A stretch of DNA of 64,000 bases, from assembly GCA_947164865.1 (NCBI GenBank), contig CAMUYA010000009.1, positions 38,014-102,013 on the forward strand, in the 5' to 3' direction. Every line of letters starts with the position of its first letter. The first letter of the stretch is position 1. The notes below the pieces were generated by a model. That model had not been told where the DNA came from. It did not search any database and saw nothing but the letters and a program-made list of their open reading frames with translations. A program made the position numbers and the translations under genes. Below, piece after piece: positions 38,018 to 47,199 of this stretch. This stretch comes from an uncultured Lachnospiraceae bacterium (lineage in GTDB: Bacteria; Bacillota; Clostridia; Lachnospirales; Lachnospiraceae).

Positions 38018-38983
38018 TCACAGGCTCTTAATGAACTCTCCAACCACGGCATCGTACTTTTCGGAAGCTACGATCTTTAAATGCGAATGCATGCCGTGAT
38101 CGAACCATACAAGCTTTTTGTGTGTTGAGGGCGAAAGCGCATAAAGCTGCTCTGCCTTAGCCGGCAGTGAGAACACATCTTCCCTGCCGTGGATCATAAG
38201 AAGGGGACCCTTATACTTTATTATATCCCTAATCGGTCCTTCTTTCATCACATTTTTTCCGGTAAGTTTCTTAATTTTGAAAACAACCTCGTAACATACC
38301 GGAAATACGGGCTTTCCCTTTTCAATGAAATGAGTGCGGAGAGTCTCATAGAACGTGGTGTACATTCCGTCCGCCACAAGTGCCTCTATGCAGTCGGGGC
38401 AGCCATCGTGGGTTATGGCTCTAAGGCCCGTTGCAGAGCCCATACATATTCCGTGGATCAGTACCTTTTCGTTCCCCAACTTGTCATGAAGGAGAGCTAT
38501 CCATTTTTGTACATCAGCATATTCCTTCATACCGGCATAGCTGTGATCCCCCTCCGAAAGGCCGCAGCTTCTGTTGTCGATAACCAGCACGTTATATCCG
38601 TATTCCTTATAAGGCATGGCGAAATAGTATGAATACGTGCACGGCTCCGCTCTTCCCGCAAGGAAGATCGCTGCCTTTTTGAAGCCGAAGTCAAAATACT
38701 GACCGCAGAGCTTAAGACCGTCGTTTTCTATCTGTACTTCATTTATCGCTGATGCATTCTCATCCGCCCAGGCCATTCCCTGCCTGTGCATTTCCATATT
38801 CTCTTCATTATCCGGGAAGGAACACTCTCCTCTGGTCCAGCCCGGCTCGCCGTCCCCGCCGCGCTTGAAATTGGTGCGGTACACCATTTCCGCTATGGGC
38901 AGTGTCATTGCAAGCATGGCGATCACTCCGCCTGCGAGAAGAACGACAGCTCCGAGTATAATCCAAACAAATACAGGCATCAT
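38018..38983 (-). CDS. Membrane-anchored alpha/beta hydrolase with Cys nucleophile motif
   Basis: 321 residues: one N-terminal helix (about 5-27), then an alpha/beta-hydrolase fold of the serine-aminopeptidase/prolyl-oligopeptidase-like type. The oxyanion region is VLVIDNRSCGLSEG, and the acid Asp (HGREDVF) and His (DHGMHS) are present. The nucleophile elbow reads HGICMGSAT, placing Cys180 where the family has Ser. A TGT codon in place of AGT would be one base away. It may be altered, slow or inactive, or a natural Cys hydrolase. Two ATGs are possible (38983, 38980). It lies downstream of fakA past a hairpin. Confidence 0.9.
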   Translation of the reverse strand: MMPVFVWIILGAVVLLAGGVIAMLAMTLPIAEMVYRTNFKRGGDGEPGWTRGECSFPDNEENMEMHRQGMAWADENASAINEVQIENDGLKLCGQYFDFGFKKAAIFLAGRAEPCTYSYYFAMPYKEYGYNVLVIDNRSCGLSEGDHSYAGMKEYADVQKWIALLHDKLGNEKVLIHGICMGSATGLRAITHDGCPDCIEALVADGMYTTFYETLRTHFIEKGKPVFPVCYEVVFKIKKLTGKNVMKEGPIRDIIKYKGPLLMIHGREDVFSLPAKAEQLYALSPSTHKKLVWFDHGMHSHLKIVASEKYDAVVGEFIKSL

Positions 38984-39026
38984 ATACCTCTTCCGGCGCC
39001 CTGCGCCGCAGTCTTAAGCATTATGG

Positions 39027-39062
39027 GTGAGCGCAGCCGTCTCACGGACAAGCTGCGCTCAC
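39027..39062 (-). terminator. Hairpin after fakA
   Basis: 11-bp perfect stem GTGAGCGCAGC/GCTGCGCTCAC with a 14-base loop, 9 bases past the fakA stop. It lacks a U tract, so it may be a factor-dependent end or mRNA stabiliser. Confidence 0.5.
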
Positions 39063-39070
39063 AAAACATT

Positions 39071-40795
39071 TTAACCGGTTACACCGATTATATAGTCATA
39101 TACGTCCTGTCCGCCGTCGATGATCCCGACATCGATCCAGTCGTAGGTATCCTCGATGTATTCCTGAAGCTCTTCGCATTCCTCATCGGGAACCATCTGT
39201 CCTTTAAAGATAAGAAGCACATATTTGTCCTCAAGATCCTCGATACCCGCAAGCACTTTCTTGACAGTCTCAAGCCTGTCGGGGTCCGATGCCGAAATGG
39301 TCTTTCCGTACAGTGCCAGGTAATCTCCTTCCCTGCACTCTACGCCTTCAACCAGGGCATCGCGGATGGCCTTGGAGATCCAGATGGTGTCGACCCCCTC
39401 GCAGCCCTTTTTCATCTGCTCGTACACCTCATCAGCGGAAAACCTGTCGGTGATCCCCATTGACATTGCAAAGTAGCCTTCAGCTACGGACTTGGTGGGA
39501 AGGATCTTCACCCTGTTTTCATCAAACATCTTTGCAGCCTGAATGGCGGCAGCTTCGATATTTGAATTGTTGGGCATAACGATCATGTGCTCGGCATTGA
39601 GTTCCTTAAAAGCATTTACAAACTCCTCAACCGAGGTGTTCATGGTCTGGCCGCCGTTAAGCACTATCTCGCATCCGAAGTCACGGAAGGATTTGATCAC
39701 TCCGTCTCCGTTGGCCACAGCTATATATCCGATGCCGTGATGTATTTCCTTCACCTGCTCAAAATGCTTTTCGTTCATGATGCGGGTGATATTTTCCATG
39801 GAGTTGTCGGAATCCTTGGAGCCGGCAGCTTTACTCTCTGCAGCTTTCTCCTGTTCCACACGATCTCCGAACATGTTGTCCATGTTCTCGATCTTAACGT
39901 TATAGAATGTTCCGTATCCGCTTATCTTTTCGAGCACCTTGAGAGGCTCTAAGGTGTGCACGTGGAGCTTAAGGATATTATCCCTCTGCACGCACACAAC
40001 GGACTGCCCCATGGATTCAAGGTATTCGACAACCTCTTCTCTGATCTGTCCCACTCCGTCATTTAAGGTAACGATACATTCGGTACAGAATCCGAATGCA
40101 TCCTCGGCGGAATCCTCAAGCCACTTGGAGGATATTCCGCTTGCGGGGATCAGGCTGTCTTCCATATCCTCTTCGATACTGCTGATAGCCTTCTGGGTAA
40201 ATCCTTCAAAGAATTTGACAAAGCCGTATCCGCCGCTGTCTACCACTCCCGCACTCTTCAGGATGGGGAGCAGATCCGGTGTCTTTTCCAATGCTTCCTT
40301 TATGTTCTCGATATAGATCTTGAAAAAGTCCCATATATCGATATCATCGAGCCCTGCTCCGGAAAATCCCTCCGCGCCTTCTCTTGCAACGGTAAGGATG
40401 GTTCCCTCTGTAGGGGTCACAACGCTCTTGTATGCAACCTTTGAGCCGTTTTCGAGAGCTTCAAGCATCTCGGCGGGGGTGGCGGTTGCTTTCCCTTTAA
40501 GCTTATCGGCTATTCCTGAAAATATCTGCGAGAATATAACTCCCGAATTTCCTCTTGCTCCAAAAAGCATTCCCATGGCCAGGCCGCTCATATAATCTCC
40601 GAGATTATCGGTGTCCTTGGCCGCATTAAGCCCGCCGCGGAGCGTGGTGAGCATATTGGATCCCGTATCTCCGTCGGGTACGGGAAAGACGTTCAGCTGA
40701 TTTATAAGGGCCTCATTCTTTTCCAGCCTTGCCGCTCCCGCTTTTACACATGCGGCCATCAGCTTACCGTCTATTTTGATATTATTCGAATCCAT
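39071..40795 (-). CDS. fakA: Fatty-acid kinase FakA (DhaL/DAK2 type)
   Basis: 574 residues. The N-terminal DAK2 domain has FPVPDGDTGSNMLTTL, the ATP/Mg aspartate motif, and GARGNSGVIFSQIF. A middle domain with the Cys/His-type stretch FCTECIVTL follows and a C-terminal DegV-like half (about 325-574; MPNNSNIEAAA, LPTKSVAEG). FakA phosphorylates fatty acids held by FakB to acyl-phosphate, which PlsX/PlsY use for phospholipids. It lies 21 bases after the fakB-like gene, so the pair is co-transcribed. Confidence 0.94.
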   Translation of the reverse strand: MDSNNIKIDGKLMAACVKAGAARLEKNEALINQLNVFPVPDGDTGSNMLTTLRGGLNAAKDTDNLGDYMSGLAMGMLFGARGNSGVIFSQIFSGIADKLKGKATATPAEMLEALENGSKVAYKSVVTPTEGTILTVAREGAEGFSGAGLDDIDIWDFFKIYIENIKEALEKTPDLLPILKSAGVVDSGGYGFVKFFEGFTQKAISSIEEDMEDSLIPASGISSKWLEDSAEDAFGFCTECIVTLNDGVGQIREEVVEYLESMGQSVVCVQRDNILKLHVHTLEPLKVLEKISGYGTFYNVKIENMDNMFGDRVEQEKAAESKAAGSKDSDNSMENITRIMNEKHFEQVKEIHHGIGYIAVANGDGVIKSFRDFGCEIVLNGGQTMNTSVEEFVNAFKELNAEHMIVMPNNSNIEAAAIQAAKMFDENRVKILPTKSVAEGYFAMSMGITDRFSADEVYEQMKKGCEGVDTIWISKAIRDALVEGVECREGDYLALYGKTISASDPDRLETVKKVLAGIEDLEDKYVLLIFKGQMVPDEECEELQEYIEDTYDWIDVGIIDGGQDVYDYIIGVTG

Positions 40796-40816
40796 TAGAG
40801 ATTACGCTCCCCCGAA

Positions 40817-41746
40817 TTACTTTTCAAGAATCTTGTTCATGATGGCTTCTTCGGCCTTCATGTCATCGCTTATGGGCTTTCCGAAATAGAACGCTGCCAT
40901 AAGTCCGGGGCCGATGTTCACGCCGCATCCGGGATAAACGAAAGACTTGATGACCTCCTTCGGATGGAACTTTTCCCTTATCATCTCAACCATCTTGTCG
41001 GCGTCCTTCTCTCTGTCGGAGGTTCCTACAAAGATAGTCTGATTCTCGGGATCGGTGATGGTCTCTTCCATGTATGCGAGGATGGCTGCGAATCCTGCCT
41101 TGGCTCCCTTTGCCTTTCCGATAACGGTGGTAAGACCGTTTGAAGAGATGTCTCCGAGGGGCTTGATTCCTACAAGCTGGCCAAAGAATGCCTTGCTGTT
41201 TGACATTCTGCCCTTTCTTGCCACGAATGAAAGATCGTCAAGCCATCCCATCTGGTGATAGCAGTTCTTGTTGGCCTCGATCCAGTCATAAACCTCGTCG
41301 ATGCTCTTGCCTTCAGCTCTCATCTGGGAAGCCTTAACTGCGATCATTCCCTCAAGCACTGTGTATCTGAGTGAGTCCACGATCTTGATATTTGCATTGG
41401 GGAACTCCTTTAATACATTCTCCTTTGCCTCGAGTGCGAAATTGTATGTTCCGCTGAGAGCGGTGGAAATGGTGATGACCATTACATCACGGCCATCCTT
41501 GATGTAGGATTTATACTTTTCTGCAAACTCTGCCACATTTGCGGGTGAAGTAGCGTACTCAGCACCCTTTTTGATAGCTCCGTAGAACTCATCATGCGAA
41601 TAATCCCCGGTCCATTCCATGCAAAGCGGAACATTACGTCCGTCAGGCATCTGAAGATGACCCTGAATGTAGTCGATATCAAACCTTTTTCTGATCTCGG
41701 CTGTCAGATCGCTGCAGCAGTCTGTCATGATTGCAAAATTGCTCAT
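40817..41746 (-). CDS. fakB: DegV-family fatty-acid-binding protein (FakB)
   Basis: 309 residues, whole-length DegV fold: FAIMTDCCSDL at the start, the TSPANVAEF loop, ISTALSGTYNFA contacting the carboxylate, and FVARKGRMSNSKAF. It presents bound fatty acid to FakA. It begins after AAGGAGAT. About 90 bases separate it from the preceding hydrolase gene, with a small GATCGG/CCGATC hairpin but no clear terminator, so it may be the distal part of the PilZ-led operon. Confidence 0.94.
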   Translation of the reverse strand: MSNFAIMTDCCSDLTAEIRKRFDIDYIQGHLQMPDGRNVPLCMEWTGDYSHDEFYGAIKKGAEYATSPANVAEFAEKYKSYIKDGRDVMVITISTALSGTYNFALEAKENVLKEFPNANIKIVDSLRYTVLEGMIAVKASQMRAEGKSIDEVYDWIEANKNCYHQMGWLDDLSFVARKGRMSNSKAFFGQLVGIKPLGDISSNGLTTVIGKAKGAKAGFAAILAYMEETITDPENQTIFVGTSDREKDADKMVEMIREKFHPKEVIKSFVYPGCGVNIGPGLMAAFYFGKPISDDMKAEEAIMNKILEK

Positions 41747-41834
41747 TTTTTTATCTCCTTGTACATAAAAAATATTACTTATTTACTTATGATCAGATCG
41801 GCTTCCCGATCATTTCCTTCCTGTATGTAAATCC

Positions 41835-42743
41835 TTAAATATACTTCCCAAGGAATCTGTCAAGCTTAGCAGCAAGATCCGCTCCGCCGTCGGCGAAGCA
41901 GGCTCCGTGCTCAGCTTCCTGTGAAATGAACAGTTCCTTCGGCGAAGCGCAGGCTTTGTAGTTCATCTCCGAATCCTTAAGGGGCACCACTTTATCTCTT
42001 GCTCCGTGCAGGAAAAAGAAAGGTATCTTTGTCTTTGACAATGATACTCTTGTATCACCGCTGAAAATATCGAACCCGTTTTTCTTTCCGTGCACTCTCA
42101 TCCCGTAAAGGATTGGTACGAATACCAAGGGATAAATAATCCTGGTAACAAAGTTCTTTCCGCGGTTTGCCACCTGCTTGGTCAGTGTCTCGCGGGTGTT
42201 CATAAAGCCGCAGTCCGCCACGATGGCCCTAACTGCTCCGGGCTTTATGAACTCAGATGCCCTCATAACGGTATTGCCTCCGAGGGAGATTCCGTAGAGG
42301 ACAATCTTGTCCATCTTCATCTTCTTTTCGAGCATATCGAGCCATAAAAGCAGATCCTTAAACTCAAGCTCACCGAAGGTGATATACTCGCCTTCGCTTC
42401 CGTCGTGGCCCCGGGATATTATCAGTACGACATTGTATCCTCTGTCGAGAAAGTAACCTGCCGCAACGGCGGTATTGCAGAAATGATGCGTCCTGTACCC
42501 ATGGCACATTACGGCTGTCTTATCACTTCCCGCATCATACATCATGGCGGTAAGCTTCACTCCGCCGCATCCCTTTATATGAAGTTGTTTCCATTCAAGA
42601 TCTCTGAGCCTTGCTATGCTGCCGTTTATTATGTCCCGCCACTTTTCGTAGTGCGTTCCCACAAGTTCCACTTCATCAAGCGGCGGATCGGTCTTGCGAC
42701 CGAATACTTTCCTAAAAAGGCTCTGTGAAATTAGTAAACACAT
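41835..42743 (-). CDS. Alpha/beta hydrolase
   Basis: 302 residues with nucleophile elbow YGISLGGN (Ser), acid Asp in HGARDKVVP and His in EAEHGACF; a short hydrophobic start but no clear signal. It is the same broad family as the Cys-motif protein at 38.0-39.0 kb and keeps a complete triad. It starts 5 bases after the LRAT-domain gene, so it belongs to the lipid operon. Esterase, lipase or thioesterase activity on acyl chains is likely by context. Confidence 0.92.
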   Translation of the reverse strand: MCLLISQSLFRKVFGRKTDPPLDEVELVGTHYEKWRDIINGSIARLRDLEWKQLHIKGCGGVKLTAMMYDAGSDKTAVMCHGYRTHHFCNTAVAAGYFLDRGYNVVLIISRGHDGSEGEYITFGELEFKDLLLWLDMLEKKMKMDKIVLYGISLGGNTVMRASEFIKPGAVRAIVADCGFMNTRETLTKQVANRGKNFVTRIIYPLVFVPILYGMRVHGKKNGFDIFSGDTRVSLSKTKIPFFFLHGARDKVVPLKDSEMNYKACASPKELFISQEAEHGACFADGGADLAAKLDRFLGKYI

Positions 42744-42748
42744 TCAGG

Positions 42749-43180
42749 TCAGTCTTCTCCTTTTTCTTGTCCCGTCGCCATCTGCTTAATTACTTCCTTG
42801 GCTTTCTCCGACTGCGATGAATACTTTTTGCCGAATACGCATTCGTAAGCAAAATGCTCGCAGTTGTTGTACAAAATATTATATCCCCCTTCGCCGATAC
42901 GGCTTCTGGCATTATCTATTATCTTATCTGTCTTAAAGCGTTTAAGCTTCTCCGAAAAGGAAAGATCCGCAAACTCCGGGAATCCGCCGTCACGGAATTC
43001 ATTGATATCCGTAGCGCACACAAACACTTCGCTCTCGCTTAAGCCCATCCTGAGGGATGGATTCTTTCCGAACTGGATGATCTCGGAATCGCTTATATAC
43101 ACTCCGTAGTGATCCATCTGACTGTTCACTTTTACGCGGACCATATCGCCCGCTTTTCCCTCTCGTACGGACCATTTCAT
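42749..43180 (-). CDS. LRAT-type (permuted NlpC/P60) domain protein
   Basis: 143 residues. DHYGVYIS supplies the His near residue 25 and YNNCEHFAYEC the Cys (NCEHF motif) near 107, the hallmark of the LRAT/HRASLS family. Vertebrate LRAT and HRASLS proteins move acyl chains between lipids through a Cys-acyl intermediate. Here a role in acyl transfer or lipid hydrolysis fits the neighbours (ACP, PlsC tandem, acyl ligase). No signal peptide and no C-terminal membrane helix. It is followed immediately by a hydrolase gene. Confidence 0.85.
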   Translation of the reverse strand: MKWSVREGKAGDMVRVKVNSQMDHYGVYISDSEIIQFGKNPSLRMGLSESEVFVCATDINEFRDGGFPEFADLSFSEKLKRFKTDKIIDNARSRIGEGGYNILYNNCEHFAYECVFGKKYSSQSEKAKEVIKQMATGQEKGED

Positions 43181-43237
43181 TGCAGTAATAACCTCGCTGT
43201 CTGATCAAGTGGCAATATTTCGGATGCATTGCTATGA

Positions 43238-43486
43238 TCAGGCATTTTCCTCAATGTAACTGATAACGTCACCCAGTGTTTTGAAATCCTCGATATGCGA
43301 ATCAGCAAAGCTGATCTCGAATTTTTCTTCGATGGTGATCATTATATAGAGCATTCCGATGGAATTGAGTCCAAGGTCGCTCTTTAAATTGCTTGCCTCT
43401 GTGGCTGCATCTATAACATTATCGTCATGTCCCTCGATAGTGCGAAGGATATCTTTAAGTCCGCTAAGTATTTCTTCTCTGTTCAT
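43238..43486 (-). CDS. Stand-alone acyl carrier protein
   Basis: 82 residues, acidic four-helix ACP. The phosphopantetheine Ser lies in DLGLNSIGML, a variant of the usual DSL. Unlike housekeeping AcpP it stands apart from fab genes and sits between a tandem acyltransferase and an LRAT-type protein, so it is likely a dedicated carrier for this pathway. AGGTGACAG precedes the ATG. Confidence 0.93.
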   Translation of the reverse strand: MNREEILSGLKDILRTIEGHDDNVIDAATEASNLKSDLGLNSIGMLYIMITIEEKFEISFADSHIEDFKTLGDVISYIEENA

Positions 43487-43503
43487 CTGTCACCTCGTCG
43501 GTT

Positions 43504-44790
43504 TTAGGAATAGTATTCTTTGGCAAGGTTCGCGAGCTCCAGTTCTCTTTCTCTGCAGAGCCTTCCCGCTTCCTCGATTTGGCTCATGGAAGGCATGTCG
43601 CCGTACATCTTCCGAAGATCGATCTCCTCGCCCTGAAAGAGCACTAATCTGTTATACCAGTGCTTTCTCTTCTGCACATAGATGGGAACCATGGTAGCTT
43701 TGCCCTTAAGAGCCATGAGCACCAGGCCGTTTTTGAAATCATCCACCTGTTCGTTGCTGGTCTTTATATGCCCCTCGGGGAATATCCCGACGGCAGCTCC
43801 GGCCTGCAGCAGCCCTGTCAGCTTTTTGAAGGATTCCATCGTCACATTATCGCGGTCCACGGCTATCGCCCTGAATCCCTTATCAAACCAGAAATGCATC
43901 TTGGGGTTATCCATTATCTCCTGGGATGTGACAAAATTGATCCTCCTGTACCATAGGCTGACCATTATATACAGCGGATCCCCGAATCCCGTATGGTTCG
44001 AGAAAAAGATCACGCCCTTTTTGTATTTCTTTTTGGCCTCCGGTGTCGAATATACAACCTTAGGTCTGAACCACACCATTGCGGGAAAGGCTGCTGTGAT
44101 CCTTATCAGATCGTTAAAGAAATAATATCCTCTCGGCCTTAACTCATCCTGCTCCTGACGCCTGTTCAGCTCCTTGGTGAGCCGTATTATCTCTTTCCTC
44201 AGCTTGTTTGAGATCGCGCTTAAGTTATCTCTTCTTTCCTTGGAAGGATCCCACCATATTCCGATATCTATTGGTTTTCCGATAAGCACTCTCGCTCTTT
44301 TTTTGCGATTAAAATAAGAGCCGTTTGTTACTATCGGTATGATGGGTGCACCGCTTAGGTATGCCAGATAAGCTACGCTGGGCTTAAATTCCAGCGGCCG
44401 TTTTTCCTCCGGCCTGGGGATCCTTGCTTCGGGGAACACTCCCACCACTCCGCCTTTGTCAAGTATGGCCTGGGATTTTCCCATAAATGACATATCGTAT
44501 GTATCGCGGTTAACATAGATACCGCCGAGCATCTTAAGGAGGGGACCCAGAAACTTTTTTCTGAAAAGGACCTCTGCCATCTGAAATCTCAGCGTTCTTG
44601 TGAGGAACACAAAAATGTACACCGCATAATCAAACACCGAAGTGTGATTCGATATTATGATGGCACGGCCTTTTATATGCCTGCCCTGTACTTTCCTGTC
44701 CTCATAATAGATCTTTGTATGAAATGCAAATAACTCTATCGGCCAGGCTGTAAGCTTTGTGAACCAGTTAAATAAAAATAATCCGACCAC
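43504..44790 (-). CDS. Tandem PlsC-type acyltransferase (two catalytic domains)
   Basis: 428 residues holding two complete PlsC-like domains. Domain 1 (about 5-205) has SNHTSVFDY (HX4D) and GVFPEAR. Domain 2 (about 220-425) has SNHTGFGDP (HX4D) and GIFPEGH. Most PlsC proteins have one domain; both halves keep their catalytic His and Asp, so it could add two acyl chains to one acceptor. The start is GTG, six bases after the ligase stop with ACAGGT upstream. Possible products are phosphatidic acid or another acylated lipid. Confidence 0.9.
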   Translation of the reverse strand: MVGLFLFNWFTKLTAWPIELFAFHTKIYYEDRKVQGRHIKGRAIIISNHTSVFDYAVYIFVFLTRTLRFQMAEVLFRKKFLGPLLKMLGGIYVNRDTYDMSFMGKSQAILDKGGVVGVFPEARIPRPEEKRPLEFKPSVAYLAYLSGAPIIPIVTNGSYFNRKKRARVLIGKPIDIGIWWDPSKERRDNLSAISNKLRKEIIRLTKELNRRQEQDELRPRGYYFFNDLIRITAAFPAMVWFRPKVVYSTPEAKKKYKKGVIFFSNHTGFGDPLYIMVSLWYRRINFVTSQEIMDNPKMHFWFDKGFRAIAVDRDNVTMESFKKLTGLLQAGAAVGIFPEGHIKTSNEQVDDFKNGLVLMALKGKATMVPIYVQKRKHWYNRLVLFQGEEIDLRKMYGDMPSMSQIEEAGRLCRERELELANLAKEYYS

Positions 44791-44796
44791 GACCGT

Positions 44797-46731
44797 TTAC
44801 CTGTGCTTTTCTATATAATCGGCAAACTCTGCAGCCGTTTTAAAACTCATCTCATTATCTTTGGGGAAGCTTACTCTGAATTCCTTTGCAAGCTCCATTA
44901 TTATCGAGTAATAATCAAGGCTTGTTACGCCAAGATCGAAGAAAATATCCGCATTGGGACGGATCTCTTCAGTGCGTTTTCCGATGACGGATCCGATAAT
45001 CTCGGCAACGCGGCCGGTGAATTCATTCACCTCTGCTCCTGTCTTTTCGGGGTCCGCAGCCTTTATGGACCCGGATTCGAGCCTTTCGGCTATCTTCCTG
45101 CGGTTAAGCTTAAAGTCATTGGCCTCCATAAGGGAGTCGGTAGTCACCATCACTCTGCCGATGGTCTTATCAAGATCCATCTGCTTTAAGCAGGAAAGTG
45201 CCTTATCCTGCATATCCTTTACAGTCTGCGCCGAAGAATAGGGTGAAACTCTCACAAGCAGTACCGGTATCTTGTTCTCGCCGGAATTCCTGCTGACAAT
45301 GCATATCTCCTCAGCTCCCTCGATCTTTATCTTTTCCTCCAGGACATCGGGATTGATATTCTCTCCCGAGGCTCCGATGATCACATCATCAGACCTGCCG
45401 AGTATGAAATATCTTCCGTTCTTTTCCTCGGCAAAATCTCCCGTGCAAAACCAGCCGTCCTCGGTGTGGTCCACTTCTTTTCCGTTTTCCATGACAATAT
45501 CCGCCATGGTCTTTCCGCGCACAAGAAGCTCGCCTTTATCGGAAATCTTGTACTCGATGGATGAAAAAGGAATTCCCACCGATCTGTCCGTAAGGTTCTT
45601 TCTGGATGAAGAAAGCTCCACGGAAGTGATACCTATCTCCGTCATGCCGTATCCGTTGGCAAGATGATAACCTATCGCATTAAAGAACCTGAGCACATCC
45701 TCGGATATTGCGCTTCCGCCGCTTATAAGAAACCGGATGCTGTCTCCGAATATCTGCTCTCTGACGGATTTGAATGCCACTCTGGTAAAAAGCTTTCCCA
45801 GAAGCGGAACCCCCGCAAGCTTTTCGGAAATGGCGATCCCTTTCATGAGCTTGTCATACTCACCGCGCTGTTTTGCAGTCCTGATAACGGTATCGTAGAT
45901 CGTGTTCCATAAAAGCGGAATTGAGAATATGTGGGTTACTTTATGTCTTCTGACAGTGTTTAAAATGGTTTCGGATGAAAAATCCTTAAGGAATACGAAT
46001 GTCCTGTCAAAATATCCGAACCACATAAACACGGCTACAAGCCCAAATACGTGATAAAAAGGAAGGAATGTGAGCTGCTTTAAGCTTCCCTCACAATGAG
46101 CCTTAACCTGCTTGCATTCTCTGATGATGCGGGCGCTGTCGCAGATCTGATAGTACATGGTCTCGCCGTTATATATGCATATCTTGACATTGCTGGTGGT
46201 TCCGGATGACATGAGCGCTATCTCGTCCGCCCAGCCGTCTTTTTCGGCCTTTACGGGAACTGTCTTTTCGTCCTTGTAAACTCTCATGAGGTCATCAAGG
46301 GCTACGGTGTTGCTCCCCAGCTCTCCGGCATCGGATATCACCGCCTTTACTCCATATTGCGAAATGATATCCTCAAGCACCGATCTGCTCATCCTGTTGT
46401 TGACAAGAAGAGGCCTGTAGCCCAGCATCAGCAGCGCCCAGAATATCTCAAGCCACTGCTCGCTGTTGTTCATGTAAATCCCGACAAAGCTGCCGGGTGC
46501 AACATTCCCAAGCACCACAGAAAGAGAACCGGCCATCCGCTCAGTTCTCTCTCTGTATTCACCATATGTTATTTTTGTGATGTTGTATCCATCGTTCGAC
46601 TCGGCGAATATCTTTTCCGGCTCGCCGGTCATGAGCAGGAATACCGATCTGAGATCCTTGTCGGATTCCTGAAGCTTTCTCAGCTTATCACTGACATATT
46701 TGTCCAGATCGTAATTCGGTTTGTCAGACAT
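44797..46731 (-). CDS. Acyl-AMP ligase fused to a C-terminal ACP domain
   Basis: 644 residues. The adenylate-forming domain (about 10-535) has the ATP loop MSSGTTSNVK, NGYGMTEIG, WFCTGDFAEE and the Lys of FKLNRRK. The C-terminal ACP (about 560-644) has its pantetheine Ser in DLGVTSLDYY. It should activate a carboxylic acid as acyl-AMP and load it on its own carrier, as in fatty-acyl-AMP ligase systems. The substrate is unknown. It follows the PilZ gene by 50 bases. Confidence 0.92.
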   Translation of the reverse strand: MSDKPNYDLDKYVSDKLRKLQESDKDLRSVFLLMTGEPEKIFAESNDGYNITKITYGEYRERTERMAGSLSVVLGNVAPGSFVGIYMNNSEQWLEIFWALLMLGYRPLLVNNRMSRSVLEDIISQYGVKAVISDAGELGSNTVALDDLMRVYKDEKTVPVKAEKDGWADEIALMSSGTTSNVKICIYNGETMYYQICDSARIIRECKQVKAHCEGSLKQLTFLPFYHVFGLVAVFMWFGYFDRTFVFLKDFSSETILNTVRRHKVTHIFSIPLLWNTIYDTVIRTAKQRGEYDKLMKGIAISEKLAGVPLLGKLFTRVAFKSVREQIFGDSIRFLISGGSAISEDVLRFFNAIGYHLANGYGMTEIGITSVELSSSRKNLTDRSVGIPFSSIEYKISDKGELLVRGKTMADIVMENGKEVDHTEDGWFCTGDFAEEKNGRYFILGRSDDVIIGASGENINPDVLEEKIKIEGAEEICIVSRNSGENKIPVLLVRVSPYSSAQTVKDMQDKALSCLKQMDLDKTIGRVMVTTDSLMEANDFKLNRRKIAERLESGSIKAADPEKTGAEVNEFTGRVAEIIGSVIGKRTEEIRPNADIFFDLGVTSLDYYSIIMELAKEFRVSFPKDNEMSFKTAAEFADYIEKHR

Positions 46732-46781
46732 CTTACGAAAATCCTTTTATTATTTATAGCGGTTCCCTCCCCAAAGGTTAC

Positions 46782-47126
46782 CTACACACCGTTGTCGGTA
46801 AGAGTCTGATAGGTCTCTATCCTGGCAGCATCCATCTCGGGCATTCCCACAAATGATGCACCATAGTAATAGGTGTCACCCTTGAGCTCGATGCGCACGA
46901 TCTGCAAGAAAGCATGAAGAACTTCCTTGGTCCAGATAGTGAGGAACGATTCGTAAACCGTACCTATAAGGAGCGGAGTAGCGCACACAAAACCCACGCC
47001 CGTCTTGGATACATCGCTTATCTCAATGCTCACTTCCTCGGATGTACCACCGTCAAGTCTCTTGATAACGAGCTTGGAGTCCATCTGCATTCTTTTACTT
47101 TTTCTTCTTTCGGTTTGTTCTGCCAT
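46782..47126 (-). CDS. PilZ-domain c-di-GMP receptor heading the acyl operon
   Basis: 114 residues from ATG 47126. The binding motifs RRKSKR (RxxxR) and DVSKTG (DxSxxG) are intact, so c-di-GMP binding is expected. It consists of the PilZ barrel alone, with no output domain. GAGGT lies 8 bases before this ATG. An earlier ATG at 47153 falls at the predicted transcription start and has no ribosome site. Its position ahead of lipid enzymes suggests it regulates one of them by contact. Confidence 0.9.
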   Translation of the reverse strand: MAEQTERRKSKRMQMDSKLVIKRLDGGTSEEVSIEISDVSKTGVGFVCATPLLIGTVYESFLTIWTKEVLHAFLQIVRIELKGDTYYYGASFVGMPEMDAARIETYQTLTDNGV

Positions 47127-47157
47127 CTCTTTTACCTCATCTGTGCATAACATGTTT

Positions 47158-47186
47158 ATTCTATCACACAGGCCCTGTTTTCACAA
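47158..47186 (-). promoter_or_regulatory. Promoter of the PilZ-acyl operon
   Basis: Minus strand: -35 TTGTGA (47181-47186), 17-base spacer, extended -10 TGATAGAAT (TAGAAT at 47158-47163). The -35 lies in a small CCTTGT/ACAGGG hairpin just past the preceding gene. Confidence 0.62.
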
Positions 47187-47199
47187 GGTCAATTTCGCC

